Of a DNA stretch of 64,000 nucleotides, positions 52,754 through 63,630 are shown in pieces; position 1 is the first letter of the stretch, and every line of letters begins with the position of its first letter. This DNA is from Corynebacterium poyangense (lineage in GTDB: Bacteria > Actinomycetota > Actinomycetes > Mycobacteriales > Mycobacteriaceae). Both the position numbers and the translations under genes were made by a program. The notes under the pieces are model-generated. The model saw nothing but the letters and a program-made list of their open reading frames with translations. It did not search any database and had not been told where the DNA came from. The stretch is from the NCBI RefSeq assembly GCF_014522205.1, contig NZ_CP046884.1:1860001-1924000 (forward strand), read 5' to 3'.

Positions 52754-53452
52754 TTATAACCGAATATGCGGGGAGATCGTGGCAAATTTCGCTGGGCCTA
52801 TCCCTTTGACATTGAGCAGTTCCTCCACACTGCGGAATCCACCTGATGCTTCTCGGTGAGCAATTATTGCCTCAGCAGTCTTCTTCCCCACCCCCGGTAA
52901 GCTTTCCAATTCAGCGAGAGTGGCGGAGTTTAGCGACACTGTCCCGTCGGAAGTAGTTGATCCTCCGGCAGCGGCAACACCGGGTTCCTGAGCACCTTCT
53001 TCCCCCTGACGTGGAACTTTAATCTGTTCCCCATCATTGAGCTTTTGCGCCAAATTGAGCGCCTCAATATTCGCATCCCCCACGGGGTGTGCCTTCTCTA
53101 GGGCATCGACGACTCTGGCCGTGGGACTAAGTGTATGAACACCAGGTTGTTCCACCGCACCCACCACGCTCACCACAATAGAGTTTTCAGCCGGTGAGGG
53201 TGAAGAATGACCTGATGAGATAGAACCGCTCCTCAGCTCAGAGGACATTCCAGAGGACGAGGGTGAGGACGAGTCCCAAAATAGCGAGAGAATTAGCCCG
53301 CTGACTACTACGCCTACCACCACCAACGCGGCAACAGCCTGCTTGAGAGTGATGTCGAACCGAGGCTTTGGATAAGCAATAGTAAGGAGATCTTCTTCTC
53401 CCGTGGGTCGACATAGCTCCTGCAACCGCTCTTTTACTTTCCCATCCCTCAT
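52754..53452 (-). CDS. comEA: ComEA-like DNA-binding protein
   Basis: 232 aa. Membrane anchor (AVAALVVVGVVVSGLILSLF), Ser-rich linker, SLBB-type domain (SVVGAVEQPGVHTLSPTARV) and a C-terminal helix-hairpin-helix pair (LAELESLPGVGKKTAEAIIA, VEELLNVKGIGPAKFATISP). In an operon with comEC. Confidence 0.93.
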   Translation of the reverse strand: MRDGKVKERLQELCRPTGEEDLLTIAYPKPRFDITLKQAVAALVVVGVVVSGLILSLFWDSSSPSSSGMSSELRSGSISSGHSSPSPAENSIVVSVVGAVEQPGVHTLSPTARVVDALEKAHPVGDANIEALNLAQKLNDGEQIKVPRQGEEGAQEPGVAAAGGSTTSDGTVSLNSATLAELESLPGVGKKTAEAIIAHREASGGFRSVEELLNVKGIGPAKFATISPHIRL

Positions 53453-53535
53453 AACCTGGAAAGCTAATAGAAAAGTAGAGAAAGAAAAGACGTCGAACCT
53501 GGGTATGTGGATAAGGGCAAAGTTTTAGTGACGCG

Positions 53536-54342
53536 TCATCTTAAAGATGTGGAAAAGTCGGAATCGACAACCGACACCCCGATAGCACCAGAGCCGCAGT
53601 GAGCTAGCAAAACATCTGGCAAGGGCACGATCATGATGCTGGTGCCCGGAGCCAATACCTGAGAAAACAAGTCGTAGAGCCGCTCAGCATTCTCGAGGGC
53701 ATCGGCGTGCTGGATACCAACAAACACCGGACGACCTTCGGCCTGCTCTTGGATAAGTTCCGCAAGTTTAGAAAAGGCCTTCGTGGGAGTACGAGTTTTG
53801 GCTGCGAGCTCAATACGTCCATCCCGGATATGCATGATGGGCCGACTAGCAAGAGTCGAAGAAATCACAGCCGTAGCTGTAGAAATCCGACCTGATCTGC
53901 GGATAGCGTCCACGTGATCAAGATAGAGCCATGTTCGAGAACGAGCTAAGGTACTCTCCGCAATCTCCTGACAATCATCCACGCTGGCTCCATCACGAGC
54001 CAGACGAGCGGCAGCCATGGCCGCTGCACCTACCGCCATGCCCACTGTTCCGGTTTCAACGACCCGCACTTTGTTATCAAAGATCGCTGCTGCCGTGAGC
54101 GCTGCACTCATGGTGGAGCTCAAGTTACGGCCCAGATGCAAGGCCACGACGCCATCATCTCCACCGCGCTCTAACTGACGGGCATAAGCAGCAGTTAGTT
54201 CCAAAGCATTCAGGCCGGCAGTGCCAGTAGGTACCTGCTCATCCTCAGACAATAAATGCAGATCTATGACCGTAATGCCCAGCTCATCTACGATATTTTC
54301 AGGGAGCCCCGAGGAAGAATCCGTGACAATTCGGACAGTCAA
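53536..54342 (-). CDS. DegV-family fatty-acid-binding protein
   Basis: 268 aa. VRIVTDSSSGLPENIVDELG at the start, HLGRNLSSTMSAALTAAAIF and VVETGTVGMAVGAAAMAAA, all DegV family marks. Lipid-binding EDD fold, probably a FakB-type protein. Confidence 0.92.
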   Translation of the reverse strand: MTVRIVTDSSSGLPENIVDELGITVIDLHLLSEDEQVPTGTAGLNALELTAAYARQLERGGDDGVVALHLGRNLSSTMSAALTAAAIFDNKVRVVETGTVGMAVGAAAMAAARLARDGASVDDCQEIAESTLARSRTWLYLDHVDAIRRSGRISTATAVISSTLASRPIMHIRDGRIELAAKTRTPTKAFSKLAELIQEQAEGRPVFVGIQHADALENAERLYDLFSQVLAPGTSIMIVPLPDVLLAHCGSGAIGVSVVDSDFSTSLR

Positions 54343-54507
54343 GCTCGCTTACCCTCCTGGCCATGCAATCAAGCCGTCAACATAAACAAGAATTTCAACG
54401 AATCCGAGCCTACCGTGTCTCCTGCGAAGTTTGTAACAAAAATACGTGAAACGATGCGTGGAAACTAAATACACCCCGACCATCTTGATCAGGGCTCACA
54501 TACACGT

Positions 54508-55833
54508 CTAGGATTCTTCCAAGCCATCTTCACTGAGCCGAGAATGTAAACCGAACAACGCTACCGCAGCTACGAGAACAGCAGCCGAAACAAGGCTATA
54601 AAGCCAGAATGGAGTCCAGCCGGCGTCCAGTAATCTACCTACTAGCATTGGGGCGAGGATAGCTCCTATCCGACCGACTCCAATCCCCCAACCTACACCG
54701 GATGATCTGAGCATTGCTGGATAAGAACCAGGAGTCACTGTGTACATTCCGGCGACGCATCCGTTGATTAACATCCCCACCAATACACCCAACAAGAAGG
54801 CGAGGGGTGGTAGGGATACGGAACTTATGAAGCAAAATAGAGCCACACCAGAAAACACAATAAAGATCTGGAGTAATATACGCTCATCAAATCTTATGGT
54901 CAGTGATCCGTAAACTAAAGAACCAAAGGTCCCTCCTAAAGTTAAAGCAAGACCGCCGATGATCCCCTGCCCTTCAGATAGTCCTTCTTCCACCAACAAC
55001 TTAGGGGTCCAACTGTTAGCGAAATAAAAACCAAACATCACGAAGAAGAAAGCAATCCAGAGTTTCAGAGTTGATCGGCTATTGCCTCCAGAAAATAAAT
55101 CTAATATACTTTTCCTTTTATCTGAGAATTGACCAGAAGTATCTCTATCAAAATCGACGTCCTCCAGGTCAAGCGAAATCTTTGAGGCTATAGTACTAAT
55201 CTGTTGACGGGCAGCAGAACCGCGGAGACTCATTAAATAATCCAGAGATTCGGGAATATAAATCCAGGTCAAAACAAGAGCGATAATAGTTAGTATAAAA
55301 CCAAGGAAGAAAACAGATTGCCAGCCGAATACGGGGATCATCTTAGCGGCTCCAGCACCACCCAGAGTAGCTCCGACACCATAGCCGGCAGTATAGATAC
55401 TGATCGCCATCCCACGTGACCTATGATTAGTAAACTCACTAATTATAACGGTAATTGTAGCCAATATTCCGCCAACGCCTATGCCGGTCAAAAACCTCCA
55501 AACACCTAATTGTAAAGAATTTTGAGCGGTAGCACTTAAAATAAGTCCGGCCCCGTTGATGATTAGTGATAAAAGCAGAAGCCTTCTTCTCCCGTACTTA
55601 TCCGCTAGAGGACCTAATATGAGAGATCCAGCAGCCATTCCAACTAGCCCAGCACTCAAGAGCAGGCCAAGTTGCGATCCATTAAGGCTAAAATCGTGTG
55701 ATACTGGATTTGCGGTGAACGCCATAGCAAGAACGTCAAAACCGTCGAGCGCATTAAGAAACGTCGCCACAAGAACAATTAACCACTGACGGAGAACCAT
55801 TGGCGAGTGATCGATTTTAGATCTTAGATTCAT
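54508..55833 (-). CDS. vanK: Aromatic acid transporter, VanK-like (MFS)
   Basis: 441 aa from ATG at 55,833 (MNLRSKIDHSPMVLRQWLIV). Twelve membrane helices; LNALDGFDVLAMAFTANPVS and GPLADKYGRRRLLLLSLIIN mark the aromatic acid:H+ symporter family. Downstream of vanAB, as in C. glutamicum vanABK, so it likely imports vanillate or related acids. Starts at 55,884/55,875 overlapping vanB are also possible. Confidence 0.88.
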   Translation of the reverse strand: MNLRSKIDHSPMVLRQWLIVLVATFLNALDGFDVLAMAFTANPVSHDFSLNGSQLGLLLSAGLVGMAAGSLILGPLADKYGRRRLLLLSLIINGAGLILSATAQNSLQLGVWRFLTGIGVGGILATITVIISEFTNHRSRGMAISIYTAGYGVGATLGGAGAAKMIPVFGWQSVFFLGFILTIIALVLTWIYIPESLDYLMSLRGSAARQQISTIASKISLDLEDVDFDRDTSGQFSDKRKSILDLFSGGNSRSTLKLWIAFFFVMFGFYFANSWTPKLLVEEGLSEGQGIIGGLALTLGGTFGSLVYGSLTIRFDERILLQIFIVFSGVALFCFISSVSLPPLAFLLGVLVGMLINGCVAGMYTVTPGSYPAMLRSSGVGWGIGVGRIGAILAPMLVGRLLDAGWTPFWLYSLVSAAVLVAAVALFGLHSRLSEDGLEES

Positions 55834-55864
55834 AGTAAAACCCGCTATTCTATTAGCATGATCC

Positions 55865-56860
55865 TCAACTGACATCCAAGACAATTCTAGCCTTGGAAAT
55901 AGAATCGCTTTTTACCGCTCTAGAAACACAGGAACACATTTTCTTATTAATTTTTTTCTGCGATTCTGATAAAAAAACGTCTCTATGGTCAATCTCTCCA
56001 TCAACTTCCAGAATATCAACCTGACATAGCCCACATTCTCCACGCTGGCAGTCATATACCATGTCGATTCCTTCACGCTGAAGAGCATCCAAGAGGGTCT
56101 CGTTTTCACCGACGCTTATAGACTTATTTAGCCGAGGTATATGAGCGTAAAACTGTTGAGCTTCAAACCAACCTGAATTTCCAAAAGTCTCATACCTTAA
56201 ATTGGTCGGGTCATTACCATTTTCTAACCACGATCTTTTAATTGCTTCCATCAATCTAATAGGACCGCACATGTAAAGTTCAGTACCTGTAGCTAAGTCA
56301 CTCGTTAGATTATTTAGATCTATGTATTGGTCATAGGAGTCAAAATAGAATTTTACTCGTTCGCCATGCCCTTCCTTTAAATCTTCATAAAAAGCCATTG
56401 CCTTTGGGCTTCTTGCGCAATAATGTATTTCATAATTCGCTTCTAAATTACGGAGTACGTTAGCCATATTGACAATCGGCGTAATACCTATACCTCCAGC
56501 AACAAGCAGATATTTTGGCGCTCCGATCCGAAGTGGGAAGTCTTGCAAAGGCTCTGTGATTTTCATAGTTTGACCAGGTTCAAGTGAGTGCATAAATAAT
56601 GAACCACCTCTTGAATTACGCGTTTTTAGCACAGCGATGTCAAGTTCAGTACCTTTTTTATTGGTCTCAGCTATTGAATAAGATCGAATATCTGCAGTGT
56701 TATTACTTCCCGTCGCAACTTTAATATGACTCCCTGCCGGTGCACTAATCACATGTGAAACCTGCAACCTTATTCGCTTAATATCCTCTGCTATCAGCGA
56801 TGTATCAACGATTTCAGCTTGAATCCATTTTTCATTTCTATTAGCTACCATTGACCTCAT
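55865..56860 (-). CDS. vanB: Vanillate O-demethylase reductase subunit
   Basis: 331 aa. FMN/NAD reductase half (ADIRSYSIAETNKKGTELDI, YLLVAGGIGITPIVNMANVL) and a C-terminal plant-type 2Fe-2S domain (YDCQRGECGLCQVDILE … MCSCVSRAV). Passes electrons from NADH to VanA. Starts 2 bp after the vanA stop. Confidence 0.92.
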   Translation of the reverse strand: MRSMVANRNEKWIQAEIVDTSLIAEDIKRIRLQVSHVISAPAGSHIKVATGSNNTADIRSYSIAETNKKGTELDIAVLKTRNSRGGSLFMHSLEPGQTMKITEPLQDFPLRIGAPKYLLVAGGIGITPIVNMANVLRNLEANYEIHYCARSPKAMAFYEDLKEGHGERVKFYFDSYDQYIDLNNLTSDLATGTELYMCGPIRLMEAIKRSWLENGNDPTNLRYETFGNSGWFEAQQFYAHIPRLNKSISVGENETLLDALQREGIDMVYDCQRGECGLCQVDILEVDGEIDHRDVFLSESQKKINKKMCSCVSRAVKSDSISKARIVLDVS

Positions 56861-56862
56861 CC

Positions 56863-57975
56863 TTATTTAGGAAATGTTGTTTCAATATCAATTCGCCCCT
56901 CTGCTTCCAAAGCTTTTTCCAATATGTGCCTGACCCACATTCCGCCGGCATCAATGTTGAGACTGTAAAACTCATGGCTAGGATTGGCATCAATCGCTTC
57001 TTGCTGTGCTTTAAGCATCATTTCGTCTTCACCGAATACCCCATGCACTCCGTTCCTGAGCCTGGTGGTTATCGACTGTTCGTCTAGATTCCAGTTTCTT
57101 GTGAAGGCCCAGAAGTAATGTGATGATCTGTCCGTTTCTGGACTAATAGTGTTCATTACGTATCCATTTACCCCATAATCTCGGCATCCTTCTGGCGCTC
57201 CGGTGCCTGCTTTGGCGACCCCTACGTCGATACAAATTGTGGACGGATAGTAATAATGGATTATCTGCCATCTATCAACATTCCCCTGGAAATCGGGATA
57301 TTTATCGGCCATGTTCTTCTGCCAAAATGGCGGAGCCTCCGTATCCAATATCCACCGGCTTAGAGTTACCGAGTTTTCGGTATGGGTTACTTCAAAGTCC
57401 GATTCACTCAACTCCGCCTGTCCTATCGATGAACTATGCACAAATTCCTCGTGGGTCAGGTCCATGAGGTTATCCAGTATTAATTGGTAATTACACTTGG
57501 CATATATTGTCTCCCCATCCCCAGCCCAGTACTTATCCTTCATCTGCTTCATGTCCGGGATTTTTCCTGGATCTGCTAATGCGGCTTCTCCGAGCCATAC
57601 CCACACAAATCGATGTCGTTCTACTACTGGATATGACGAGACAGAAGCGGACGGATTTAGAGTCTCTTGGGCGGGCATCTTCATGCAACGACCTGCCGAG
57701 TTATATTCCAATCCGTGGTAGGGACATTGAATACCGTCTTTCCCAACCAATTTTCCTTTGGATAGTGGGGCTAGTCTGTGCCAGCATGCGTCTGCAAGTG
57801 CAACTGGCCTTCCCTCTTTTGTCCTATAGAGAGCGAGAGGAGTGTTAGCGATAGTTCTTGCCAAAGGTTCAGTGTTGGTGACTTCATAATCCCACGCAGC
57901 CACATACCACCCATTAAGTGGATGAGGCAGGATCTTCGCAGCTTTAGAGCGTTGAGAACGGGTATGTTGAGGCAT
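56863..57975 (-). CDS. vanA: Vanillate O-demethylase oxygenase subunit
   Basis: 370 aa. Rieske centre DACWHRLAPLSKGKL and QCPYHGLEYNSAGRCM; mononuclear iron site DNLMDLTHEEFVHSSSIG. Demethylates vanillate to protocatechuate and formaldehyde. First gene of vanABK, controlled from the palindrome at 57,998. Confidence 0.92.
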   Translation of the reverse strand: MPQHTRSQRSKAAKILPHPLNGWYVAAWDYEVTNTEPLARTIANTPLALYRTKEGRPVALADACWHRLAPLSKGKLVGKDGIQCPYHGLEYNSAGRCMKMPAQETLNPSASVSSYPVVERHRFVWVWLGEAALADPGKIPDMKQMKDKYWAGDGETIYAKCNYQLILDNLMDLTHEEFVHSSSIGQAELSESDFEVTHTENSVTLSRWILDTEAPPFWQKNMADKYPDFQGNVDRWQIIHYYYPSTICIDVGVAKAGTGAPEGCRDYGVNGYVMNTISPETDRSSHYFWAFTRNWNLDEQSITTRLRNGVHGVFGEDEMMLKAQQEAIDANPSHEFYSLNIDAGGMWVRHILEKALEAEGRIDIETTFPK

Positions 57976-57997
57976 AGAATTTGATCCTCCATATTGG

Positions 57998-58042
57998 GTC
58001 GTACACTATCTCACTTCATAGTTATTTGAAGTGATGTACGAC
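57998..58042. promoter_or_regulatory. Divergent vanA/vanR operator
   Basis: GTCGTACA…CACTTC mirrors GAAGTG…TGTACGAC across about 45 bp between the two divergent starts. This is the probable PadR (VanR) binding site. Confidence 0.75.
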
Positions 58043-58113
58043 ACAATACAGAACTCCTCTCCCTTTTGAAAGTTTTTGATAGAAAATATTTTCCGGCACC
58101 AGAAAGGAAAGCG

Positions 58114-58749
58114 ATGAGCCTCAGAAATTCCCTGCTAGCTCTTTTAGCTTCCGGCCCCTTGACAGGTTATGACGCCTCCAAGCATTTCAGTGATTCGGTA
58201 GTCAACGTTTGGCATGCTTCAGATTCTCAGATTTACCCAGAACTACGTCGAATGGAAGCAGAAGGGCTGGTTGAGGCCCAGGAAGTCCCTTGGGGCCCTA
58301 ATGGTGCCACAAAAAACGAATATAACTTAACTCATAGTGGTTTTGCTGAGCTTGAGAACTGGCAGAGTGAACCTACGGAATACCCCACTACAAGAGATCC
58401 GATGAGGCTGAAAGCAGCTTATTTCGAATGGGGAGATGCTATTGCAAATATCGCCCGTTTGAGAGAGCACATTGATCATCACCAGAAAATTATTAATAGC
58501 GCGACCTTGATGATCGAGAAAATTAGCAAAGATCTTCATCCAACACTTGTCCGCAGGGTCAAGGGCTTGCAGGATCCAAGAATGGTTGAACATGTCGTGT
58601 GGACAAAAATCTATGCCTATGAGGGAATTATTTCCTCATCAGAAGCTGAGATCTCCTGGGCACAACGAGGAATTCGGCATCTAGAGCGCTACCGACACGT
58701 GGAACAAAAATTTAGAAATCCGCCAATAAACGAAACAAATCGTTTCTGA
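58114..58749 (+). CDS. vanR: PadR-family regulator (VanR-like)
   Basis: 211 aa from ATG at 58,114, with AGAAAGGAAAG upstream. N-terminal winged helix (RNSLLALLASGPLTGYDASK, SQIYPELRRMEAEGLVEAQ) and a helical C-terminal dimerisation domain. Divergent from vanABK, which it probably represses until an aromatic ligand binds. Confidence 0.88.
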   Translation: MSLRNSLLALLASGPLTGYDASKHFSDSVVNVWHASDSQIYPELRRMEAEGLVEAQEVPWGPNGATKNEYNLTHSGFAELENWQSEPTEYPTTRDPMRLKAAYFEWGDAIANIARLREHIDHHQKIINSATLMIEKISKDLHPTLVRRVKGLQDPRMVEHVVWTKIYAYEGIISSSEAEISWAQRGIRHLERYRHVEQKFRNPPINETNRF

Positions 58750-58807
58750 TCCGGATCTCCTCATTCCGCCCCATTCGCCTAAGAGAATTTACCCACACCC
58801 AGCGCAC

Positions 58808-59527
58808 CTATCCCTCCAGCACGCCGGCATTCCAGGCATCCAAATACCAACTAGCGTCCGGCATTGCGCCAGTTTCTCTAGCCACCTCCGCAAAAGCAAC
58901 TGCTCCGGTGGGATGTGCTGGATCAAAAACCGGACGTGCAGATAGCTGAGACCAACACGTATTTTTTAATCCGGACAGGAGTGGGTAGTGATCCACCGGA
59001 ACTCCGAGGAGTTTTGAGGTCAACGCGGAAATTGTCCCCCCATGCGCCACCACCAATACGGCATGAAAATCCCAAGCTGTAAATTCAGCCATAAGCTCAG
59101 TAATCACCGGCTGTGCGCGTCGGGCCACATCTACGCGGGATTCTCCGCCGGGCGGAGTCCAAGTAGCGTCGTGGCGCCATATCGCCCTAGCTCCTGGACT
59201 ATGACGATCCACTTCGTCACTGCTTTGCTCCTGCCAGTCTCCCAAATGGGTTTCTCGAAGCCTCGAATCAGTCGTTACCGGAAGCTGGAGTTCTTCAGCA
59301 ATGATCTCTGCGGTTTCTCGGGCTCTGGACAGATCAGAAGCAATTATTCGCCGAATCGGAAATTCTGCCGCCTGTCCTGCCTGCTGTTGCCGAGCAAAAT
59401 ACTGCCCCACCTTCGCGGCTTGTTCTCTGCCCAACGCAGATAACTCGGTATCTAGCTGGCCTTGCATCCGGCCGCTAGCGTTGTAGGTCGTTTGGCCGTG
59501 ACGAAGCAGAATCAGTCGGCGTGTCAT
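58808..59527 (-). CDS. Histidine phosphatase family protein
   Basis: 239 aa. LILLRHGQTTYNASGRMQGQ with the catalytic His, ETHLGDWQEQ, and VVAHGGTISALTSKLL with the second His. Phosphoglycerate-mutase-like fold; the corynebacterial neighbour of rsfS. Natural substrate unknown. Confidence 0.9.
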   Translation of the reverse strand: MTRRLILLRHGQTTYNASGRMQGQLDTELSALGREQAAKVGQYFARQQQAGQAAEFPIRRIIASDLSRARETAEIIAEELQLPVTTDSRLRETHLGDWQEQSSDEVDRHSPGARAIWRHDATWTPPGGESRVDVARRAQPVITELMAEFTAWDFHAVLVVAHGGTISALTSKLLGVPVDHYPLLSGLKNTCWSQLSARPVFDPAHPTGAVAFAEVARETGAMPDASWYLDAWNAGVLEG

Positions 59528-59995
59528 CTACAGTTCTCCTGTATCCGGAGCGTCCTCTGCTAAGGGCAGATCATCCAGGGATTCCGCGGTACGGGGATCA
59601 ATCTCATCTCCCCAGTCCCCAGGACGGTCCGGGGTAGGTATCCCGTCAAGATCAACCAGTGGACAGTCTCGGTACAGTCGGTCTAAGCCATAAAACTCTC
59701 GTTCTGCTTCACGCTGAACGTGAATTACCAGTCCGCTATAGTCCAACAACACCCACCGATTTTCCCGGTTACCTTCGCGCCGAAGTGGTTCTTTTCCTGC
59801 CTCAGTGAGGGCATCTTCAATCTCTTCCACAATGGCGCGAACCTGGCGTTCATTATCTGCTGAGCAGATCAGGAACACATCACTGATGGACATGACATCA
59901 GACACGTCGATAGCGGCAATATTTCCAGCGTGTTTCTCATCCGCAGCGCGCGCAGCTATGCCCGCTAAACGAATAGACTCCTGGGATGCAGTCAC
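59528..59995 (-). CDS. rsfS: Ribosomal silencing factor RsfS
   Basis: 155 aa with DVSDVMSISDVFLICSADNE, NRENRWVLLDYSGLVIHVQR and YGLDRLYRDCPLVDLDG. It binds uL14 and blocks subunit joining in starvation. Acidic C-terminal tail. Abuts the phosphatase gene. Confidence 0.95.
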   Translation of the reverse strand: MTASQESIRLAGIAARAADEKHAGNIAAIDVSDVMSISDVFLICSADNERQVRAIVEEIEDALTEAGKEPLRREGNRENRWVLLDYSGLVIHVQREAEREFYGLDRLYRDCPLVDLDGIPTPDRPGDWGDEIDPRTAESLDDLPLAEDAPDTGEL

Positions 59996-60048
59996 TCGAT
60001 TCCTTCTGTAGTTAGATCATGGTGCGATTACTCAATAAGTACTAGTCA

Positions 60049-60678
60049 CTACGATACCGTCCCCGTCCGATACAATCCGCGTTTGGCAATGTATTGCACC
60101 ACACCATCGGGCACCAAGTACCATACTGGGCGGCCAGTGGCGGCACGTCGCCGACAATCAGTAGAGGAAATAGCCATCGCCGGGATATCTACTAGTTTCA
60201 CCCTTTCCCGGTGCACTTCAGGGATGATATCCGCATGAAGCTCATAGCCTGGTCTTGTTACCCCGACGAAGTGGGCTAATTGAAACATTTTCTCCCAATC
60301 TCGCCAGGTAACGATGTTGCGAAGCGCATCTGCCCCGGTAATAAAATAGAGCTCTGCCTGAGGATATTTTTTTCGTAAATCATGCAGAGTATCAATGGTG
60401 TAGGTAGCGCCAGGGCGGTCAATATCCACCCTTGATACCGAAAACCGCGGGTTGGATGCCGTTGCAATCACCGTCATCAGGTAGCGGTCTTCTGCCGGAG
60501 TTACCTCGCGTCCAGATTTTTGCCAGGGCTGTCCGGTAGGCACAAAAATAACGTCATCAAGTTGGAACCGTGAGGCAACTTCGCTTGCCGCCACCAAGTG
60601 CCCGTGATGAATCGGATCAAAGGTTCCTCCCATCACGCCAATTCTTTGCGGTGCTGACTGTTGCGGCTGGCTGTTCAT
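60049..60678 (-). CDS. nadD: Nicotinate-mononucleotide adenylyltransferase
   Basis: 209 aa from ATG at 60,678 ([20 protein letters not shown]). Nucleotidyltransferase motifs [19 protein letters not shown] and the later [13 protein letters not shown] biosynthesis. Conserved order with rsfS. Confidence 0.95.
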   Translation of the reverse strand: MNSQPQQSAPQRIGVMGGTFDPIHHGHLVAASEVASRFQLDDVIFVPTGQPWQKSGREVTPAEDRYLMTVIATASNPRFSVSRVDIDRPGATYTIDTLHDLRKKYPQAELYFITGADALRNIVTWRDWEKMFQLAHFVGVTRPGYELHADIIPEVHRERVKLVDIPAMAISSTDCRRRAATGRPVWYLVPDGVVQYIAKRGLYRTGTVS

Positions 60679-60741
60679 GCGCCAAGATTTTACCCTGGCC
60701 TTGGTTGCAGTCCAGCTCAGAGGGCACGACAATGGAAAGGT

Positions 60742-63600
60742 ATGACAACACCAACCCGCCCGTTGCATCGTGACTCTTTAGACCGTATTGCTGCCACTGT
60801 GGGAGATCCCAGCCGAATCAGAACCCGTCTTATTGACCGTGTCGCTTATGCCTCGGATGCTTCCCACTATTTCAACACCCCGGACGCAGTGGTCATTGCC
60901 CAGGACGCTGCTGAAGTTGGTCGGCTCCTCCGCGCTGCTCGAGACAGCAACACACCGGTGACCTTGCGTTCTGGGGGAACTAGTTTATCCGGGCAAGCTT
61001 CTGGCGAAGGCCTAATGATAGATGTTCGGCGAAATTTCCGACGCATAGAGGTGCTCGACGCCGGTCAGCGGGTCCGCGTACAACCCGGCGCTACGGTTCG
61101 CCAAGTCAATATTCAACTTATGCCCTATGGCACAAAATTAGGTCCAGATCCCGCCAGCGAAAGCGCCTGCACCATCGGCGGTGTTATCGCCAACAATTCT
61201 TCTGGCATGGCCTGCGGCACGGAGCTTAATACCTACCGCACACTAGAATCCATGGTTTTTGTGCTTCCTTCCGGCACCGTCATTGATACCTCTTCTCCTA
61301 CCGCAGATCAGGACCTGGCGCACCAAGAACCAGAGTTAGTGGACACCTTACTTCGCCTCCAACGGCGGGTACGTGATAACCAGGAATCCGTCGCCATCAT
61401 CGAACGCCATTTCGCGCTCAAGAACACGATGGGCTACGGGCTCAATTCTTTCCTAGACTTTGACACCCCCGTCAAACTGCTAGAACATCTCATCATCGGG
61501 TCCGAAGGAACTCTCGCCTTTGTCGCTGAAGCAGTGTTCCGCACTGTCCCTATTTCTCCCCTGACCGCAACCACCGTCGCGGTATTTAACAACCTCGATG
61601 CCGCCACAACTGCTCTTCCAAGTTTGGTGCAGTCTGGCGCCGCGACCCTGGAACTCATGGATTCTACCTCTATTAGAGTGGGCCAGGCCCTAGGAAATGT
61701 TCCCCAAGCCATCACTGGTTTTGAGGTTGATCGCCAAGCCGCGCTGCTCATCGAATACTACGCTGACCAGGAAGAAGAATTGCGCACCACCATGAAAACG
61801 GGGGATGCCTTATTAGGTGATCTGCCGCTTTTCTCCTCGGCGCAGTTATCCACTGATCCTGCGGCGCGCACTCAAGCCTGGAATTTCCGCAAAGGACTAT
61901 ACGCATCCGTAGCAGAAGCTCGCCCCGCGGGCACCACGGCACTCTTGGAAGACGTGGTAGTACCCGTGGAGTCTCTCGCCCCTACCTGCGAAAGCCTCCA
62001 AGAGCTTTTTCAGCGCTACGGATATTCCGATTCCGTGATTTTCGGCCATGCGAAAGACGGCAATATTCACTTCATGCTCACTGATCGCTTTGAAGGGGCT
62101 GAAGCCCTGGGCCGCTATGACAAATTCAATGATCAGATGGTAGACATCATTCTCGGCGCCCATGGCAATCTGAAAGCTGAACACGGCACCGGCCGGGCTA
62201 TGGCACCCTATGTTCGACGCCAATATGGCGATGAACTGTATGAGGTCATGGTGCAGTTGAAATCTGCGTGTGACCCGACCTGGATGCTTAACCCAGGGGT
62301 GATCCTAGAAGAAACTCCCGGCGCGCACATGCGCAACATCAAGCTCATTGAACCAGTCGATGAGGAAACAAACCGCTGCGTGGAATGTGGTTATTGTGAG
62401 CCGGTATGCCCTAGCAAGAATCTGACGTTAACCCCGCGCCAAAGAATTGTGGTGCGACGTGCCTATGCCCGAGCTACCGAAGCCGGGGATCTTGATACGG
62501 CGAAGAAGTTAGCTCAGGACTATAACTATGACGGTATTGATACCTGCGCCGTTGATGGCATGTGCCTGACCGCGTGCCCGGTAGGAATCAATACTGGAGA
62601 TTTAATTCGTCGATTACGCAAAGAAGAACACGACAGCACTCCCGTGCTTTCTGCGGCGTGGACTGCCGCGGCGAAGAATTGGGGCCCTGCTAGCCGGGTG
62701 GGTTCAGTAGCTCTAAGCTCTGCCCATATCTTGCCTTCGAGTTTGGTGAGCAAGGTAACCGATGTCGCCAGGAAACTTGTCGACCAAGACACCATGCCCC
62801 GTTACAGCCGAGATTTGCCTGCTGGTGGGCATAATCGTCGGCAATTCTCCGGGGTGGTGGGTGCCCCGCTGGGGCGCATCATGGGTGTTTATCTCCCCGC
62901 TTGCGTTAACTCCATGTTTGGTGCCGCTGGTGACGGCCCGGGGGTGACCAACAGCTTCATTACCTTGTTGGAACATGCTGGAGTGGCCCTACGTGTCCCA
63001 GATAATATTGAGTGGTTATGCTGTGCCACCCCGTGGTCTTCTAAGGGATTTACCCGGGGCCGGGAGGCCATGGCTACCAGAGTCCACGAGGCCGTCCGGG
63101 AGTTGAGCAATAACGGTGAACTTCCCATTATCAGCGATGCCGTCAGCTGTACCGAAGGGTTCCATAAGATTCTGGAACCACTTGGTCTGAGGGTAGTTGA
63201 TTCGGTCAGCTTCACCGCCCAGCACCTACTCGACAAGCTGCAGATCACGCCGAAAATCAGTGACGTGGTTATACACCCCACCTGTTCATCTACCCATCTT
63301 GGGGTCACCCCAGACATGGAGAAAATCGCCTGGGCAGTCGTCGGGCCAGATGGGCACGTTTTTGTTCCCACAACCTGGGGATGCTGCGCCTTTGCTGGCG
63401 ACCGCGGGATGCTGCACCCAGAGTTAACGGCCTCAGCTACTCAAGCTGAAGCCGATGAGATTAAAGATCTTGAACGCCGCCTAGGCAAGCAACTGCACTA
63501 TGCGTCCTTGAATCGCACTTGTGAGTTAGGGATGTCTCGAGCCACCGGACAGGAATACCACCATATCCTGGAGTATCTAGCCGAGGCGTGCCAGGCCTAG
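60742..63600 (+). CDS. FAD-linked oxidase with Fe-S domain (D-lactate dehydrogenase-like)
   Basis: 952 aa from ATG at 60,742 ([20 protein letters not shown]). N-terminal FAD-binding domain ([40 protein letters not shown]), FAD-oxidase C domain ([20 protein letters not shown]), two 4Fe-4S clusters ([30 protein letters not shown]) and CCG-like motifs at the end. Probably a quinone-linked 2-hydroxyacid (lactate-type) dehydrogenase. Confidence 0.88.
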   Translation: MTTPTRPLHRDSLDRIAATVGDPSRIRTRLIDRVAYASDASHYFNTPDAVVIAQDAAEVGRLLRAARDSNTPVTLRSGGTSLSGQASGEGLMIDVRRNFRRIEVLDAGQRVRVQPGATVRQVNIQLMPYGTKLGPDPASESACTIGGVIANNSSGMACGTELNTYRTLESMVFVLPSGTVIDTSSPTADQDLAHQEPELVDTLLRLQRRVRDNQESVAIIERHFALKNTMGYGLNSFLDFDTPVKLLEHLIIGSEGTLAFVAEAVFRTVPISPLTATTVAVFNNLDAATTALPSLVQSGAATLELMDSTSIRVGQALGNVPQAITGFEVDRQAALLIEYYADQEEELRTTMKTGDALLGDLPLFSSAQLSTDPAARTQAWNFRKGLYASVAEARPAGTTALLEDVVVPVESLAPTCESLQELFQRYGYSDSVIFGHAKDGNIHFMLTDRFEGAEALGRYDKFNDQMVDIILGAHGNLKAEHGTGRAMAPYVRRQYGDELYEVMVQLKSACDPTWMLNPGVILEETPGAHMRNIKLIEPVDEETNRCVECGYCEPVCPSKNLTLTPRQRIVVRRAYARATEAGDLDTAKKLAQDYNYDGIDTCAVDGMCLTACPVGINTGDLIRRLRKEEHDSTPVLSAAWTAAAKNWGPASRVGSVALSSAHILPSSLVSKVTDVARKLVDQDTMPRYSRDLPAGGHNRRQFSGVVGAPLGRIMGVYLPACVNSMFGAAGDGPGVTNSFITLLEHAGVALRVPDNIEWLCCATPWSSKGFTRGREAMATRVHEAVRELSNNGELPIISDAVSCTEGFHKILEPLGLRVVDSVSFTAQHLLDKLQITPKISDVVIHPTCSSTHLGVTPDMEKIAWAVVGPDGHVFVPTTWGCCAFAGDRGMLHPELTASATQAEADEIKDLERRLGKQLHYASLNRTCELGMSRATGQEYHHILEYLAEACQA

Positions 63601-63630
63601 CTTTGCGCGCCGGTGGCCCCCACCTAGTTC